DNA of 64,000 bases. It comes from Tepidicaulis marinus (GTDB taxonomy: Bacteria > Pseudomonadota > Alphaproteobacteria > Parvibaculales > Parvibaculaceae). The position numbers and the translations under genes were made by a program. The stretch is from the NCBI RefSeq assembly GCF_000739695.1, contig NZ_BBIO01000001.1:124001-188000 (forward strand), given 5' to 3'. How positions within the stretch are numbered: the stretch's first letter is position 1; every line of letters begins with the position of its first letter. The notes under the pieces were generated by a model. It had not been told where the DNA came from. It saw only the letters and a list, made by a program, of their open reading frames with translations, and did not search any database. Shown here piece after piece: positions 1-10,553 of this stretch.

Positions 1-24
1 GCCGTGGCAAGGCGGGCCGGGCGT

Positions 25-261
25 TCAGAAATCGCTCAAGATCCCTTTCTTTTCCCAGTCCCCATAGCGGGTGGGCTCCGGCCCGTCCTGGCCGCCAAGC
101 TCGCGCGGGCGCGCCGCCTCCTGCGCTGCGCGCTCGGCGCGGCGCGCATCGGCCTCGGCCAGCGCCCGCTGGGCCGCAGGCGGCAGGCGCTTGCGTCTTT
201 CTTCTTCCGAAAGCGGGGCCTCTTCAGGGGCGCCCGTCTCTGTCTGGCTTGAATTGCTCAT
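25..261 (-). CDS. DUF1674 (SDHAF4-like) protein
   Basis: A 78-residue protein ending in the DUF1674 signature PTRYGDWEKKGILSDF, the conserved C-terminal block shared with the succinate dehydrogenase assembly factor SDHAF4. The N-terminal two thirds is charged and Ala/Glu/Arg rich, as is normal for this family. By analogy it would bind the flavinylated SdhA subunit; that role is established for the eukaryotic protein and is inferred here. I chose the ATG at 261 because a GGAG lies four bases before it; an upstream ATG at 354 would add 31 unconserved residues that run into the htpX upstream region. It is divergent from htpX. Confidence 0.85.
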   Translation of the reverse strand: MSNSSQTETGAPEEAPLSEEERRKRLPPAAQRALAEADARRAERAAQEAARPRELGGQDGPEPTRYGDWEKKGILSDF

Positions 262-389
262 CACGCTCCAACATATAGAAAGATGCCCGCGCGGCGTCCA
301 GCCTCCGATTGGCCCTTGGCCTGAAGAGGCGAGCGTCGAATAAAAATCGGGCAAAAAGAAGAACGGTTGATCGGATAGAGGTCCGGCAA

Positions 390-1256
390 ATGAATATGGT
401 CAAAACAGGCATGTTGCTTGCCGCCATGACGGCGCTTTTCATGGGGATCGGCTTCATGCTGGGCGGCGAGGCAGGCATGCTTCTGGCGCTGCTCTTTGCC
501 GGCGGCATGAACCTCTTTGCCTATTGGAATTCCGATAAGATGGTGCTGCGCATGTATGGCGCGCGCGAGGTGGACGAGGCCGCCGCGCCCGAATATGTGC
601 GCATCGTGCGCCAGCTGGCCGCGAATGCGAACCTTCCCATGCCGCGCACTTTCATCATCGAAACAGATCAGCCCAACGCTTTTGCCACCGGGCGCAATCC
701 GGAAAACGCTGCCGTGGCCGCCACCACCGGGCTCATCCGCATGCTCAGCCCCGAAGAGCTTGCCGGCGTCATGGCGCATGAACTTGCCCATATCAAAAAC
801 CGCGACACGCTGATCATGACCGTGACGGCAACGATCGCCGGGGCGATTTCGATGCTCGCGAATTTCGCGCTCTTTTTCGGCGGCAACCGCAACAATCCGC
901 TCGGCATTGTCGGCGTCATCTTGATGATGATCCTTGCCCCGCTTGCCGCCGCGCTCGTGCAAATGGCGATCTCGCGCACCCGCGAATATTCCGCCGATGC
1001 AGGCGGCGCGGAAATTTGCGGACGCCCGCAATGGCTCGCCTCGGCCTTGAAAAAGATCGAACAGGGCGCTTCCCGCATCGACAACGAACCGGCGGAGGCC
1101 AACCCCGCCACCGCTCATATGTTCATCATCAACCCGCTCCATGCGCATAAACGCGACAGCCTCTTTTCCACGCACCCGGCAACGGCAAACCGCGTGGCGA
1201 AACTGATGGAAATGGCCGGGCTCGGCCAAAGCGCGCCGGGGCGCCCCTGGGGCTGA
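390..1256 (+). CDS. htpX: Zinc metalloprotease HtpX (M48 family)
   Basis: 288 residues. Membrane-bound zinc protease that degrades misfolded inner-membrane proteins. Two hydrophobic segments lie at about residues 5-45, the zinc motif HELAH is at 130-134, a second hydrophobic pair follows at about 150-195, and the downstream REYSADAGG block supplies the third zinc ligand Glu. It ends in the family-typical [13 protein letters not shown] block. The frame is open further upstream (to 309), but the hydrophobic N-terminus begins MNMVKTGML, so I start at 390; ATG 396 is an alternative. Length matches the family. It is divergent from the DUF1674 gene and stands alone. Confidence 0.95.
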   Translation: MNMVKTGMLLAAMTALFMGIGFMLGGEAGMLLALLFAGGMNLFAYWNSDKMVLRMYGAREVDEAAAPEYVRIVRQLAANANLPMPRTFIIETDQPNAFATGRNPENAAVAATTGLIRMLSPEELAGVMAHELAHIKNRDTLIMTVTATIAGAISMLANFALFFGGNRNNPLGIVGVILMMILAPLAAALVQMAISRTREYSADAGGAEICGRPQWLASALKKIEQGASRIDNEPAEANPATAHMFIINPLHAHKRDSLFSTHPATANRVAKLMEMAGLGQSAPGRPWG

Positions 1257-1273
1257 ATGAAAGGCGAGGCGTT

Positions 1274-1819
1274 TTAAAGCGCCTGCCAGTCGTTCCGGCT
1301 CATGGCATAGATGAGAAACTCCGTACCGCCCACATCGATGGCGCGCGCCTCATGCTCGCCGAGCTTTTCGGCAACGCGGCGCGAGGCGGTATTTTCCGGA
1401 TGGATGATCGAGCAGATTTCATCAGCGCCAAGGTCCCGGAAGGCCATGTCCCGGCAGGCACGCGCACCTTCGCTTGCATAGCCCTTGCCCCAATGGGCCT
1501 TGTCGATGAACCAGGAAAGCTCGAGCCCCGGCCAGCCATCCGGATACCAAAGCCCGAGCCGGCCGAGAAACGCCCCGCTCGCCTTTTCCTCCACCGCCCA
1601 AAGCCCGTAGCCGCGCAAATGCCAATGGCCGATCATCAGCGCGATGACGGACCAGCTTTCATCCGCGCTCACCGCGCCGCCGATCATATAGCGCATCATG
1701 TCGGGATCGGCGTGAAGGCGGGCAAGCGGCGGGACATCTTCCCCGCGCCAGGCGCGAAAGTGCAGCCGCTCCGTTTCGAAGGAGAGGGGAAGAGAAGCAG
1801 GGAAGGCAGCAAGAGACAT
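1274..1819 (-). CDS. GNAT family N-acetyltransferase (RimJ/RimL type)
   Basis: 181 residues. The N-terminal ETERLHFRAWRGEDVPPLARLH and the acetyl-CoA-binding region IDKAHWGKGYASEGARA, in which GKGYASE is the pyrophosphate loop equivalent of RxxGxA, place it in the RimJ/RimL-like acetyltransferases. HPENTASRRVAEKLG is the usual motif B end. The substrate cannot be told from sequence; members acetylate ribosomal proteins, small molecules or antibiotics. It is convergent with htpX (17 bp gap). Confidence 0.88.
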   Translation of the reverse strand: MSLAAFPASLPLSFETERLHFRAWRGEDVPPLARLHADPDMMRYMIGGAVSADESWSVIALMIGHWHLRGYGLWAVEEKASGAFLGRLGLWYPDGWPGLELSWFIDKAHWGKGYASEGARACRDMAFRDLGADEICSIIHPENTASRRVAEKLGEHEARAIDVGGTEFLIYAMSRNDWQAL

Positions 1820-2026
1820 GGAAGAAGGCTTTCAGAAAAGCGTATCGATTTTCTTATCTCCGCCGATTTTCCCGGTGAGGCGAGGGGCGGCAAGTCACGT
1901 CGCGGTGATCGGGGAGCATTCATCTGCCTACAGATGAATAGAGAAACGGCGGAAAACCCCGCCGATCCTCCTTGGCCTGCGCCCTGCCATGTGCTCTAAC
2001 CGCGCCCAGAAACGAGTGAGAGCGCC

Positions 2027-3394
2027 ATGACGGACAAACCCGGCAAGAAAAAGCAAAAACCCCCGGCCCCGGTCACATCCCGCCAGACAAGCGGGGTGCC
2101 CGCGCGCGTTGCCGCCCATGAGCTGATCGCCCGCGTGCTTTTCGACCAAATTTCGCTGGACGAAGCGCTTCTTGCCTGCGAGCCCATGCTGCGCCCGCTT
2201 GAAACGAGAGACCGCGCTTTTGCCCGCGCCATTGCCGCCACCAGCCTGCGCCGGCTCGGCCAGATCGAGGCGCTGCTGGCGGGGTTCCTCGAAAAGCCGC
2301 TGCCGGAGCGGGCCAAACGCGCCGGGATCATTCTGATCGCCGCCGCCGCCGAACTTCTCTTTCTCGGCGTCAAACCCCATGCGGCGGTGAATGCCGCCGT
2401 CGGCGCCGCCGCGCTCGACCACAAGACGCGCCCGCTCAAAAATCTCGTCAATGCCATTGCCCGGCGCATCGACCGGGAAGGCAAAGAAATTGTGGAGGCG
2501 CAAGACGCGGAAAAGCTGAACACCCCCGCCTGGGCCTGGGAAAGCTGGCAGCGCGCTTACGGGGAAGAAACCGCGCGCGCCATTGCAAGCGCGCATCTGA
2601 AAGAGCCGCCGCTCGATTTTTCGGTAAAGGAAGATGCCAAAGGCTGGGCCGCGCGCCTCGAAGGCACGGTCCTGCCGACGGGCAGCGTACGCCTTGCCAA
2701 AACCGCATCGGTCGAAAAACTGCCCGGCTTTCAGGAAGGCGGCTGGTGGGTGCAGGACGCCGCCGCAGCCCTGCCCGCAAAAATGCTCGGCGATGTGAAA
2801 GGCAAAGACGTACTCGATCTATGCGCCGCGCCCGGCGGCAAGACCGCGCAGCTTGCCGCTGCCGGGGCTCGTGTCACAGCGCTCGATAAATCCTCAAGCC
2901 GCCTTGCCCGCATCCGGGAAAACCTGAAACGCCTTTCCCTTGAGGCCGAGCTTATAAGCGCCGATGCCTTGCGCTGGAAACCGGAGCGCAGCTTCCCGCT
3001 CATTCTGCTCGACGCCCCGTGCTCAGCAACCGGCACCGCAAGGCGCCACCCGGACGTGCTGCATCTGAAAAGCGCCGGGGACATCGCCAAACTTGCCGAT
3101 CTGCAATTCCGCCTTCTCAGCAAAGCGCTCGGTTTTCTGGCCCCCGGCGGCACGCTCATCTATTGCACCTGTTCGCTGGAAGAGGCCGAAGGCCCGGCGC
3201 AGATCGAAAAGCTGCTGCGCAACCGCAAGGACATTGCCCGCCTGCCCCTCACCGCCGCCGAGATTGGCGAGGACGCGGATGCCCTTGCCCCGCTGATCAC
3301 CGCAGAAGGCGATCTGCGGACCCTGCCCGCGCAGTTTGAGAGCCTTGGCGGGCTTGACGGCTTTTACGCCGCGCGCCTCAAGAAACTAGCCTAA
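2027..3394 (+). CDS. rsmB: 16S rRNA (cytosine-5)-methyltransferase RsmB
   Basis: 455 residues. Methylates a cytosine of 16S rRNA with S-adenosylmethionine. The first ~150 residues form a NusB-like RNA-binding domain (VPARVAAHELIARVLFD start); the second half is the Fmu/NOL1 methyltransferase domain with the SAM-binding LDLCAAPGGKTAQL, the motif IV catalytic block DAPCSATG and the motif VI cysteine in YCTCSLEEAEG. Both catalytic cysteines are present. A Lys/Pro-rich N-terminal tail of about 25 residues precedes the RNA-binding fold. The adjacent downstream gene is dps, which has its own promoter. Confidence 0.94.
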   Translation: MTDKPGKKKQKPPAPVTSRQTSGVPARVAAHELIARVLFDQISLDEALLACEPMLRPLETRDRAFARAIAATSLRRLGQIEALLAGFLEKPLPERAKRAGIILIAAAAELLFLGVKPHAAVNAAVGAAALDHKTRPLKNLVNAIARRIDREGKEIVEAQDAEKLNTPAWAWESWQRAYGEETARAIASAHLKEPPLDFSVKEDAKGWAARLEGTVLPTGSVRLAKTASVEKLPGFQEGGWWVQDAAAALPAKMLGDVKGKDVLDLCAAPGGKTAQLAAAGARVTALDKSSSRLARIRENLKRLSLEAELISADALRWKPERSFPLILLDAPCSATGTARRHPDVLHLKSAGDIAKLADLQFRLLSKALGFLAPGGTLIYCTCSLEEAEGPAQIEKLLRNRKDIARLPLTAAEIGEDADALAPLITAEGDLRTLPAQFESLGGLDGFYAARLKKLA

Positions 3395-3411
3395 GATACT
3401 GAGTTTATTGG

Positions 3412-3436
3412 GGAACAACGTTTCTTTAGAAGCGTT
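3412..3436 (+). promoter_or_regulatory. Putative EcfG (general stress response) promoter of dps
   Basis: GGAAC at 3412-3416, then exactly 16 bases, then CGTT at 3433-3436. This is the established consensus for EcfG-type sigma factors in alphaproteobacteria (GGAAC-N16/17-CGTT). It lies 89 bases before the dps start, which leaves an untranslated leader of roughly 80 bases. Confidence 0.7.
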
Positions 3437-3524
3437 CTTGCTTGTGAATGATCCCATCACTTCCGGCCCCGGGGCACTCTCCTCCCGCCCCTGGCAGGCC
3501 GGCAAGACGATAAAGGAGAACGTC

Positions 3525-4034
3525 ATGAGTAAGGTTGCTGCCCTGAAAGGAAACCCCCGCGAATCCCAGATCCATACCGGCATCAAGGATGAAGAACGCA
3601 AAAAGCTCGCCGACGCGCTGGGCGGCGTTCTCGCCGATACCTGGGTGCTGCTCGTTAAAACCCAAGGTTTCCACTGGAACGTGGTCGGCCCGCATTTCTA
3701 CGGCCTGCACAAGCTGACCGAAGAGCATTACGAGGATCTTTTCGCCGCCCTCGACGATCTGGGGGAACGGATTCGCGCGCTCGGCCATTTCGCGCCCCAG
3801 AGCCTCTCGGAGGTCTCCGAGCTTTCCTCCATCAAGGAGCAGGAAAACCCGGCTTCGGCGGATAAAATGATCCATCAGCTCATCGACAATCACGAGAAAA
3901 TCGTGCGCCGGCTGCGCAATGCCGCCGAGCATGCCGACAGTGCCGGGGACAAGGCGACGGACGACCTCCTCACCCAGCGCCTCGAAAAACACGAGGAAGC
4001 GATCTGGATGCTGCGCGCGATCGTCAGTGAATAA
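3525..4034 (+). CDS. dps: Dps family DNA-binding ferritin-like protein
   Basis: 169 residues. Dodecameric iron-oxidising protein that protects DNA from oxidative damage. The ferroxidase region is intact: KTQGFHWNVVGPHFYGLH supplies the inter-subunit histidines and FAALDDLGERIRALG the carboxylates. A short lysine-containing N-terminal tail (MSKVAALKGNP) may contact DNA. The start at 3525 is set by AAAGGAG at 3512-3518; a longer in-frame start at 3408 is ruled out because it would place the EcfG-like promoter inside the gene. Downstream is a clear intrinsic terminator, so this is a single-gene unit. Confidence 0.95.
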   Translation: MSKVAALKGNPRESQIHTGIKDEERKKLADALGGVLADTWVLLVKTQGFHWNVVGPHFYGLHKLTEEHYEDLFAALDDLGERIRALGHFAPQSLSEVSELSSIKEQENPASADKMIHQLIDNHEKIVRRLRNAAEHADSAGDKATDDLLTQRLEKHEEAIWMLRAIVSE

Positions 4035-4062
4035 CCTCACCCTTAAAAGCGCTCAGCGTTTC

Positions 4063-4100
4063 CGGGCGGCGTCTCTCCTTCTCGGCGCCGCCCGTTTTTT
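4063..4100 (+). terminator. Intrinsic terminator after dps
   Basis: Nine-base-pair stem CGGGCGGCG (4063-4071) with CGCCGCCCG (4086-4094), 14-base loop, then six T (4095-4100). Confidence 0.9.
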
Positions 4101-4247
4101 GTCTGAAGGCCCCTTTTTTGTCTAAAGACTGCGGCCGGTGACCGGCGGACACAGGCCCCGGCCCTTGCGCCAAGTTTGCTTGCGCGCCCGGAATCGCGCT
4201 GTTAAGCATGGACCTTAAGAGAAAGACCCCTTAGGCAGCACGAGTAA

Positions 4248-4907
4248 ATGAGCCAGAGCATCAAGATCGCCCCGTCCATCCTGTCCGCCGATTTCGCCCG
4301 CCTGGGCGAGGAAGTGCGGGCCATCGACGAGGCCGGCGCCGATTACATCCATGTCGATGTCATGGACGGGCATTTCGTCCCCAACATCACGATCGGCCCG
4401 AATGTGGTCAAAGCACTCCGGCCGCACTCGAAAAAGACCTTCGATGTGCATCTCATGATTGCCCCGGTCGATCCTTACATCGATGCCTTTGCCGATGCCG
4501 GCGCCGACATCATCACCTTCCACCCGGAAGCCGGCGCTCATATCCACCGCACCATTCAGTCGATCAAGGCGCGGGGCCTGAAAGCGGGCCTCTCGCTCAA
4601 CCCGGCCACGCCGTTGAATGTGATCGACCCGATTTTGGAAGATCTGGACCTCATTCTCGTAATGAGCGTTAATCCGGGCTTCGGCGGGCAATCTTTCATC
4701 GAATCGAGCCTGCCGAAGATCGAGGAACTGCGCCGCCGCATCGACGCCGCCGGAAAGGCGATCGACCTGGAAGTGGACGGCGGCATCAATATGGAAACCG
4801 CGCCGCGCGTCATCGCCGCAGGCGCGGATGTCCTGGTCGCGGGCACCGCCACCTTTAAGGGCGGCCCGTCCGCCTATGCGAGTAATATCAAGGCCCTGCG
4901 CGGCTGA
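4248..4907 (+). CDS. rpe: Ribulose-phosphate 3-epimerase
   Basis: 219 residues, full family length. Interconverts ribulose 5-phosphate and xylulose 5-phosphate in the pentose phosphate pathway. Family blocks in order: [30 protein letters not shown] with metal-binding His/Asp, [26 protein letters not shown], and EVDGGIN with the second catalytic Asp. The gene is followed after 51 bp by the heparinase-family gene on the same strand, an arrangement that suggests cotranscription. Confidence 0.96.
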   Translation: MSQSIKIAPSILSADFARLGEEVRAIDEAGADYIHVDVMDGHFVPNITIGPNVVKALRPHSKKTFDVHLMIAPVDPYIDAFADAGADIITFHPEAGAHIHRTIQSIKARGLKAGLSLNPATPLNVIDPILEDLDLILVMSVNPGFGGQSFIESSLPKIEELRRRIDAAGKAIDLEVDGGINMETAPRVIAAGADVLVAGTATFKGGPSAYASNIKALRG

Positions 4908-4958
4908 ACCAGCGCCGAAGGCCTTGAGCAAGGGAGCCGCACGAAGCGGGTTTAGGCC

Positions 4959-6842
4959 TTGAGCGAAGAGCTTGCCGCATCACGCGCGCCGACCAAAGGC
5001 GCCCGGTCCGAACATCACATCATGCCCCCGGGCAACCGGACGGCCGACCTTTGTGTCGCTGCGGCCCGGCGCACCCTCGATCATGCGCTCGCTTATATTT
5101 ACGGCACCCGCGTCTATGGGCTGACGCTGCGCGGTCCGATGCCGGACCATATGGTGCATTACCCCAAAGATTTGCGGCCCGGCCGCGCCGATAAAGGCGC
5201 CGCGCTCATGCATGGCCGCTTCGATCTGCCCGGCGGCCAGGTGCGTGTCACCGACACCTCGCCCTTTTTGGCGGCGGCGCCGAGCGAAACCTGGGCCGAA
5301 GAGCTGCACGGCTTTTCCTGGGCCCGGCATCTTTCCGCCCGGGGCGATGCCCATGCGCGCCAATTCGCCCGGCTTCTGATCGAAGACTGGATCGCAACGA
5401 GCGGGCGCTGGCATCCCATTGCCTGGCGTCCCCATGTGATCGGCCGCCGCCTCATCTCCTGGGTCGCCAATGGCCGGCTGATCATGGAAAACAGCGAGCT
5501 CGTTTACCGCTCGACGCTCCTGCGCAATATGGCAAGTCAGGCCCGTCATCTCGCCCGCGTGGCAGGCGGCGCCCCGGCGGGCGAGCCGCGGCTTACGGCG
5601 GCGCTCGGCCTTGCTTTTTCCGGCCTCTGCCTTTCCGACGGACCGAAAAGGCTCGCTAAGGGTCTTGCCCTGGTCTGCCGGGAACTGCGCGAGCAGATCC
5701 TGCCCGATGGCGGCCATATCAGCCGCAGCCCCGCCGCCCAGCTTTCCATCCTGCTCGATCTCGTCTCACTGCGCGAAGCCTTGATCGCCCGGCGTCAGGA
5801 AGTGCCGATGGATGTGCGCAACGCCATCGACCGGATGATGCCGATGCTGCGCTTCTTCCGGCACGGCGACAGCAAGCTGGCGCTTTTCAACGGCTCGAAC
5901 GAAGGCCCGGACGGGGCGATCGATGCGGTGCTCGCCTATGACGACACGAAGGGCAAACCCTTCGGCTTTGCGCCCCATTCGGGCTATCAGCGCCTTTCGG
6001 CGGGCAAATCCACCCTCCTTATCGATACCGGCCCGCCGCCGCCCGGCCGCTATTCCCATGACAGCCACGCCGGCTGCCTTTCCTTTGAAATGAGCGCCGG
6101 GCGCTGCCGCCTGGTGGTCAATTGCGGCGACACACGCCTTTTCGGCCCGGACTGGCGCGCGGCGAGCCGGGCGACCGCCGCTCATTCCACCATGGTGGTC
6201 AACGACACGTCATCCGCCCGCTTCACCCAAGGGGCGATGGCCCATCTCCTGCTCGGGCCCCGGCTCATGGAAGGGCCGAGCCGGGTGGAAAGCCGGCGCA
6301 ACGAAACGGCGGACGGCATCTGGCTCGAAGCCAGCCACAACGGCTATCAGAAGCTTTTCGGCCTGATCCATGGCCGCCGGCTCTTCCTTGCCGCCAATGG
6401 CGAGGATTTGCGCGGGGAAGACCATCTCCTGCGCGTTACCGACGACGACACCCCGCCCTGGCATCCCGATTACTGGAAAAAGAAGACCGAGGGCGAGGCC
6501 TTTGCCCTGCGCTTTCATCTCCACCCGGAAGCGCGCGCTTCGCTGGCCCATGACGGCTCCAATGTGCTCGTCATGCTGCCGAACGGGGATGGCTGGCAGT
6601 TCCGCGCAAGAGTGCTGGGCGGCGGGGAAAGCACGCTTACGCTCGAGGACAGTGTCTATCTGGGCGGCGGCGAGACCACCCGCCGCTCCGAGCAGATCGT
6701 CGTCTCCGGCCATGTCTTCAAGGACGAGGCGAAAGTGCAATGGGCCTGGCGGCGGCTCTCGAATGCCCGCCCCACAAAGGGCGAGGAGGCCGAAGTACCC
6801 GAATTCCCGGAACTGACCCCCGCCTCCCCGGCATCGGACTAA
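4959..6842 (+). CDS. Heparinase II/III family protein
   Basis: About 627 residues if the TTG at 4959 is the start; the first ATG in frame is at 5022 and would remove 21 unconserved residues. An alpha-helical N-terminal half (residues ~30-310, with [12 protein letters not shown] and [14 protein letters not shown]) is followed by a beta-rich heparinase II/III-like C-terminal domain (from about residue 330: [47 protein letters not shown]). Members are polysaccharide lyases or proteins of unknown substrate. No secretion signal is visible, which is usual for the alphaproteobacterial version found beside rsmB, rpe and purH. The substrate is unknown. Confidence 0.85.
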   Translation: MSEELAASRAPTKGARSEHHIMPPGNRTADLCVAAARRTLDHALAYIYGTRVYGLTLRGPMPDHMVHYPKDLRPGRADKGAALMHGRFDLPGGQVRVTDTSPFLAAAPSETWAEELHGFSWARHLSARGDAHARQFARLLIEDWIATSGRWHPIAWRPHVIGRRLISWVANGRLIMENSELVYRSTLLRNMASQARHLARVAGGAPAGEPRLTAALGLAFSGLCLSDGPKRLAKGLALVCRELREQILPDGGHISRSPAAQLSILLDLVSLREALIARRQEVPMDVRNAIDRMMPMLRFFRHGDSKLALFNGSNEGPDGAIDAVLAYDDTKGKPFGFAPHSGYQRLSAGKSTLLIDTGPPPPGRYSHDSHAGCLSFEMSAGRCRLVVNCGDTRLFGPDWRAASRATAAHSTMVVNDTSSARFTQGAMAHLLLGPRLMEGPSRVESRRNETADGIWLEASHNGYQKLFGLIHGRRLFLAANGEDLRGEDHLLRVTDDDTPPWHPDYWKKKTEGEAFALRFHLHPEARASLAHDGSNVLVMLPNGDGWQFRARVLGGGESTLTLEDSVYLGGGETTRRSEQIVVSGHVFKDEAKVQWAWRRLSNARPTKGEEAEVPEFPELTPASPASD

Positions 6843-6961
6843 GTTTCAGCCTTCACATAAATGGCAGGATTGCCGCAGGCAGGCCCCGCCCGCTTGGCGC
6901 GGAGCGCGCTTTCATGCTATCGCCCTCCTCAATTGTCCTCCCGCCAACAAATGAGCCAATC

Positions 6962-8563
6962 ATGCCGCACGCCAAAGCAGCCGATATTCAGCCCATCCGC
7001 CGGGCGCTGATCTCCGTTTCCGACAAGACGGGGCTGATCGAATTCGCCGCCGCCCTCAATGAGGCGGGCATCGAGCTAGTTTCCACCGGCGGCACCGCCC
7101 GGGCGATCAAGGAAGCGGGCCTGCCGGTCAAGGACGTCTCGGACCTGACGGGCTTTCCGGAAATGATGGACGGACGGGTAAAGACCCTGCACCCCATGGT
7201 GCATGGCGGGCTTCTGGCCGTGCGGGACAATGAAGATCACAAATCCTCCATGGAAGTGCATGGCATTGCCCGCATCGACCTTCTGGCGGTCAACCTCTAC
7301 CCCTTCGAGGAAACCGTGGCGAAGGGCGCCGACTATGAAACCTGTGTCGAAAATATTGACATTGGCGGCCCGGCCATGATCCGCGCCGCGGCCAAGAACC
7401 ACGACTATGTCACCGTGCTGGTGGACGGCGCCGATTATGCGCAGGTGATCGCCGAGATTACGGAAGAAGGCGGCACGACGATGAAGACCCGCCGCGCCCT
7501 TGCCCATAAAGCCTATGCGCGCACGGCTGCTTATGACGCGGCCATCTCCAACTGGTTCGCCGATGAGCTGGCCGTGGAAGCGCCGACCTACCGCGCCATC
7601 GGCGGCACGCTCAAACAATCGCTGCGCTACGGCGAGAACCCGCATCAAAAAGCAAGCTTCTATGTCACCGGTGAAAACCGCCCCGGTGTCGCCACCGCCG
7701 AGCAGGTGCAGGGCAAGGAGCTGTCCTACAACAATATCAACGACACGGACGCCGCCTTTGAATGCGTCGCCGAGTTCAACCCTGAAGAAACGGCAGCCGT
7801 CGCCATCATCAAACACGCCAATCCTTGCGGCGTCGCGATGGATGGCTCGCTTGCAGAGGCTTACCGCAAAGCGCTGAAATGCGATCCGGTCTCCGCCTTT
7901 GGCGGCATCATCGCGCTTAACCGCACGCTGGACGGGGAAACGGCGGAAGAAATCGCCAAGATCTTCACCGAAGTCATCATCGCCCCCGACGCCGATGAAG
8001 AGGCGCGCAAGATCATCGGCGCTAAGAAGAACCTGCGCCTGCTGGTCACGGGCGGCCTGCCCGACCCGCGCGCGCCGGGTCTTTTCGTCAAAACCGTCGC
8101 CGGCGGCTTCCTCGCCCAGACCCGCGACAATGGCGTGATCGACGATCTCGACCTTAAAGTCGTCACCAAGCGCAAGCCGGGCGCGCAGGAACTGGCGGAT
8201 CTGAAATTCGCCTTCCGCATCTGCAAGCATGTGAAATCGAACGCCATCATCTATGCCAAGAACGGCGCCACCGTGGGCATTGGCGCAGGCCAGATGAGCC
8301 GCGTGGATTCAGCGCGCATTGCGGCCCGCAAATCCGAAGATGCCGCCCGCGAGGCAGGCGAAACTGAAGCGCTGACCAAAGGCTCAGTCGTTGCCTCCGA
8401 TGCCTTCTTCCCCTTTGCCGACGGGCTTTTGTCTGCGGCGGAAGCCGGTGCCACCGCCGTCATTCAGCCGGGCGGCTCCATGCGCGATGAAGAAGTCATC
8501 GCGGCGGCGGATGAAAGAGACCTCGCCATGGTCATGACCGGCATGCGCCATTTCCGCCACTAA
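6962..8563 (+). CDS. purH: Bifunctional AICAR transformylase / IMP cyclohydrolase
   Basis: 533 residues, full length. Catalyses the last two steps of IMP synthesis. The N-terminal methylglyoxal-synthase-like cyclohydrolase domain begins [15 protein letters not shown] and contains [15 protein letters not shown] and [13 protein letters not shown]. The transformylase domain carries [18 protein letters not shown] (catalytic Lys-His) and [12 protein letters not shown] start at the ATG at 6962, which gives the family N-terminus; the frame stays open to 6740 but that overlaps the previous gene. The Nudix gene follows by 18 bp. Confidence 0.96.
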   Translation: MPHAKAADIQPIRRALISVSDKTGLIEFAAALNEAGIELVSTGGTARAIKEAGLPVKDVSDLTGFPEMMDGRVKTLHPMVHGGLLAVRDNEDHKSSMEVHGIARIDLLAVNLYPFEETVAKGADYETCVENIDIGGPAMIRAAAKNHDYVTVLVDGADYAQVIAEITEEGGTTMKTRRALAHKAYARTAAYDAAISNWFADELAVEAPTYRAIGGTLKQSLRYGENPHQKASFYVTGENRPGVATAEQVQGKELSYNNINDTDAAFECVAEFNPEETAAVAIIKHANPCGVAMDGSLAEAYRKALKCDPVSAFGGIIALNRTLDGETAEEIAKIFTEVIIAPDADEEARKIIGAKKNLRLLVTGGLPDPRAPGLFVKTVAGGFLAQTRDNGVIDDLDLKVVTKRKPGAQELADLKFAFRICKHVKSNAIIYAKNGATVGIGAGQMSRVDSARIAARKSEDAAREAGETEALTKGSVVASDAFFPFADGLLSAAEAGATAVIQPGGSMRDEEVIAAADERDLAMVMTGMRHFRH

Positions 8564-8581
8564 GAAAAAGCGCGGGCAATC

Positions 8582-8998
8582 ATGGAAGATCGAACCACCC
8601 ATGCCATTGCCGTTAAAGCGCATATCTGGCGCGCGGGGAAACTCTTGATCCTGAAGCGCCAGGAGAGCGACGAAGAATATGGCGGCTACTGGGACATTCC
8701 CGGCGGCCGCCTTTTACCTGGCGAAGACGCGCGGCAAGGCCTTGCGCGCGAAGTACGCGAGGAAACGGGATTGACTCCCTCAAAAATCCGCCCTCTGACG
8801 GTCTGGGATTATGAGGCGGGCGGCACGAAAGTTATCGGTCTTTCCTTCCTTGCCCGCACGGAAGAAGAGAGGGTGCGCCTTTCAGCCGAGCACAGCGCCT
8901 ATGCCTGGATGGCGCCGGAGGAAATTCATGCCTACCGCTTTGCCGCCAATCTGGAAAAAGAAATTTCCTGGATCATCGAAAAAGGCTGGCACCTTTAA
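8582..8998 (+). CDS. Nudix hydrolase
   Basis: 138 residues. A complete Nudix box (G-x5-E-x7-REVREETGL) runs from GGRLLPGED to ETGL at about residues 40-63, so the metal-binding glutamates are present. It hydrolyses a nucleoside diphosphate linked to another group; the substrate cannot be read from sequence. Position right after purH suggests cotranscription with it. Its stop codon overlaps the stop of the convergent MFS gene (8995-8998). Confidence 0.9.
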   Translation: MEDRTTHAIAVKAHIWRAGKLLILKRQESDEEYGGYWDIPGGRLLPGEDARQGLAREVREETGLTPSKIRPLTVWDYEAGGTKVIGLSFLARTEEERVRLSAEHSAYAWMAPEEIHAYRFAANLEKEISWIIEKGWHL

Positions 8999-10488
8999 AT
9001 TTCATCTTCCACAGCTTCCGCCCGCTCCTCACGCACGAACAGCATGAGCGCCATGCCGCCGCCAAGGAGCAACAGCACGGAGGCAAAACCTGCCCGCTGG
9101 CTTTGGAAAGCGGAGGTCGCGACCCCTACCAGGAGCGGGCCGAGAAAGGCCGTTGCCGTACCCGACAGCGCATAGAGCCCGAAAAATTCCGACATCTTGG
9201 AGACGGGCGCGATGCGCGCCAGCATGGTGCGGGAATTGGCATAGGCCGCGGTGATGAAAATCGCGACGAGAATGACGACGCAGACATAAAGAAGTTCCGG
9301 CAGAGTGCGGAAGAAAGGCAGATCCCAAAGCGGCTGAGCACTTGCCGCATCGTAAGGAAAGATGAAAAACATTTCCTGCGGCGTCATGGAAACGGCCAGT
9401 ACCACGCCGAGCGAGGTAAAACCGATCGAAGTGAGGATGGCATTGCGCGAGCCCAGATGATTGTCGAGCCAGCCGCCGACGAAACCGCCCAGCACCGCAA
9501 AGACGGAAAGCACCACACCGTAAATCGTCAGCGCCAGCGGCCCCCAGCCGAAAACGCCCGCCGCATAGACCCCGCCGAAAATCAGCACCGCCGTCTTGCC
9601 ATCATTGTAAAGCATCCGCGCAATGAGATAGAGCGCGATATTGCGGTAGTGACGCAGGCCCTTCACCGTGTGCCAGACCGTCTTCACCCCCTCCCGCACC
9701 GCGCCTTTGGGGGAAAGGCCCGTTGCCTTTGCATCGGGCGTGAAAAGGAAAAGCGGCACGGCGAAAACCAAAAGCCAAAGCGCGGCAATGGGCCCGGCAA
9801 TGCGGCTATTTTCATGGGCGCTGGTGTCGAGCCCAAAAAGCGGCACCTCGGGAATGAAGCTCCACGGCACGGCGCCCGGCAGCATGAAGGCGATCAGCAT
9901 GAAAATCAGAATGATAAGGGAGCTGAGATTGCCGAGCGCGAGGCCGAGACCGGAAAGCCCGGCAAGTTTCTTCTGCGGCGCGATATGCGGCAGCATGGAA
10001 TTGTGAAAGACGGCGGAAAACTCGAACGAGACATTGGCGATGATCACGGCGGCCGCCGCGCCCAAAATACCGATCCCGGCATCCATCGGCAGCGCGAACC
10101 AGAGGCAGAAAGTGGCAAAGCCCATGGAAAGCACGAAAGCGGCAAGCCAGGGTTTGCGCCGCCCGCCTCTATCCGCAATCGCGCCTAAAAGCGGGCCGAA
10201 GATCGCAATGATGAACCCGGCAATGCCGTTGATATGGCCCCAGATCGCCTGGCCGTGCACCGGATCGCCCACCACGGTACTCGAGAAATAAGGCGCGAAA
10301 ATATAGATCGTAATGAGGATCACATAAGGATTGCGCGCCCATTCAAAGCCCGCCCAGGAAAGCTGGCCTTTGCCGTCCGCCGCCTCAAGCCCCGTTGCGG
10401 ATAAAAGCTGCGCGCTTGCCTGACCCGGCACCTGCACGCGCACGGGCTCTGAATTCCGGTCTTCAGCCGCCACATTCCCCTCCCTCAA
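8995..10488 (-). CDS. MFS transporter, UMF1 (Atg22-like) family, copy 1
   Basis: 497 residues with about 12 predicted membrane segments. The first loop after TM2-3 has GAIADRGGRRKPWL, the MFS motif A equivalent of the UMF1 family, and the second half has GGWLDNHLGSRNAIL. The SKMSEFFGLYALSGTATAFLGPL block near the C-terminus is a family hallmark shared with Atg22-type effluxers. The N-terminus has about 45 cytoplasmic residues. It is a paralogue of the next gene upstream (10554-11990), and the two probably form one leftward operon (65 bp gap). Substrate unknown. Confidence 0.85.
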   Translation of the reverse strand: MREGNVAAEDRNSEPVRVQVPGQASAQLLSATGLEAADGKGQLSWAGFEWARNPYVILITIYIFAPYFSSTVVGDPVHGQAIWGHINGIAGFIIAIFGPLLGAIADRGGRRKPWLAAFVLSMGFATFCLWFALPMDAGIGILGAAAAVIIANVSFEFSAVFHNSMLPHIAPQKKLAGLSGLGLALGNLSSLIILIFMLIAFMLPGAVPWSFIPEVPLFGLDTSAHENSRIAGPIAALWLLVFAVPLFLFTPDAKATGLSPKGAVREGVKTVWHTVKGLRHYRNIALYLIARMLYNDGKTAVLIFGGVYAAGVFGWGPLALTIYGVVLSVFAVLGGFVGGWLDNHLGSRNAILTSIGFTSLGVVLAVSMTPQEMFFIFPYDAASAQPLWDLPFFRTLPELLYVCVVILVAIFITAAYANSRTMLARIAPVSKMSEFFGLYALSGTATAFLGPLLVGVATSAFQSQRAGFASVLLLLGGGMALMLFVREERAEAVEDEI

Positions 10489-10553
10489 CAGCGTTTCTGC
10501 CGAACGCTTGACAAGGAGTGGAGCACAGGACGCGCAAAGATGAAAGCCGCCCT

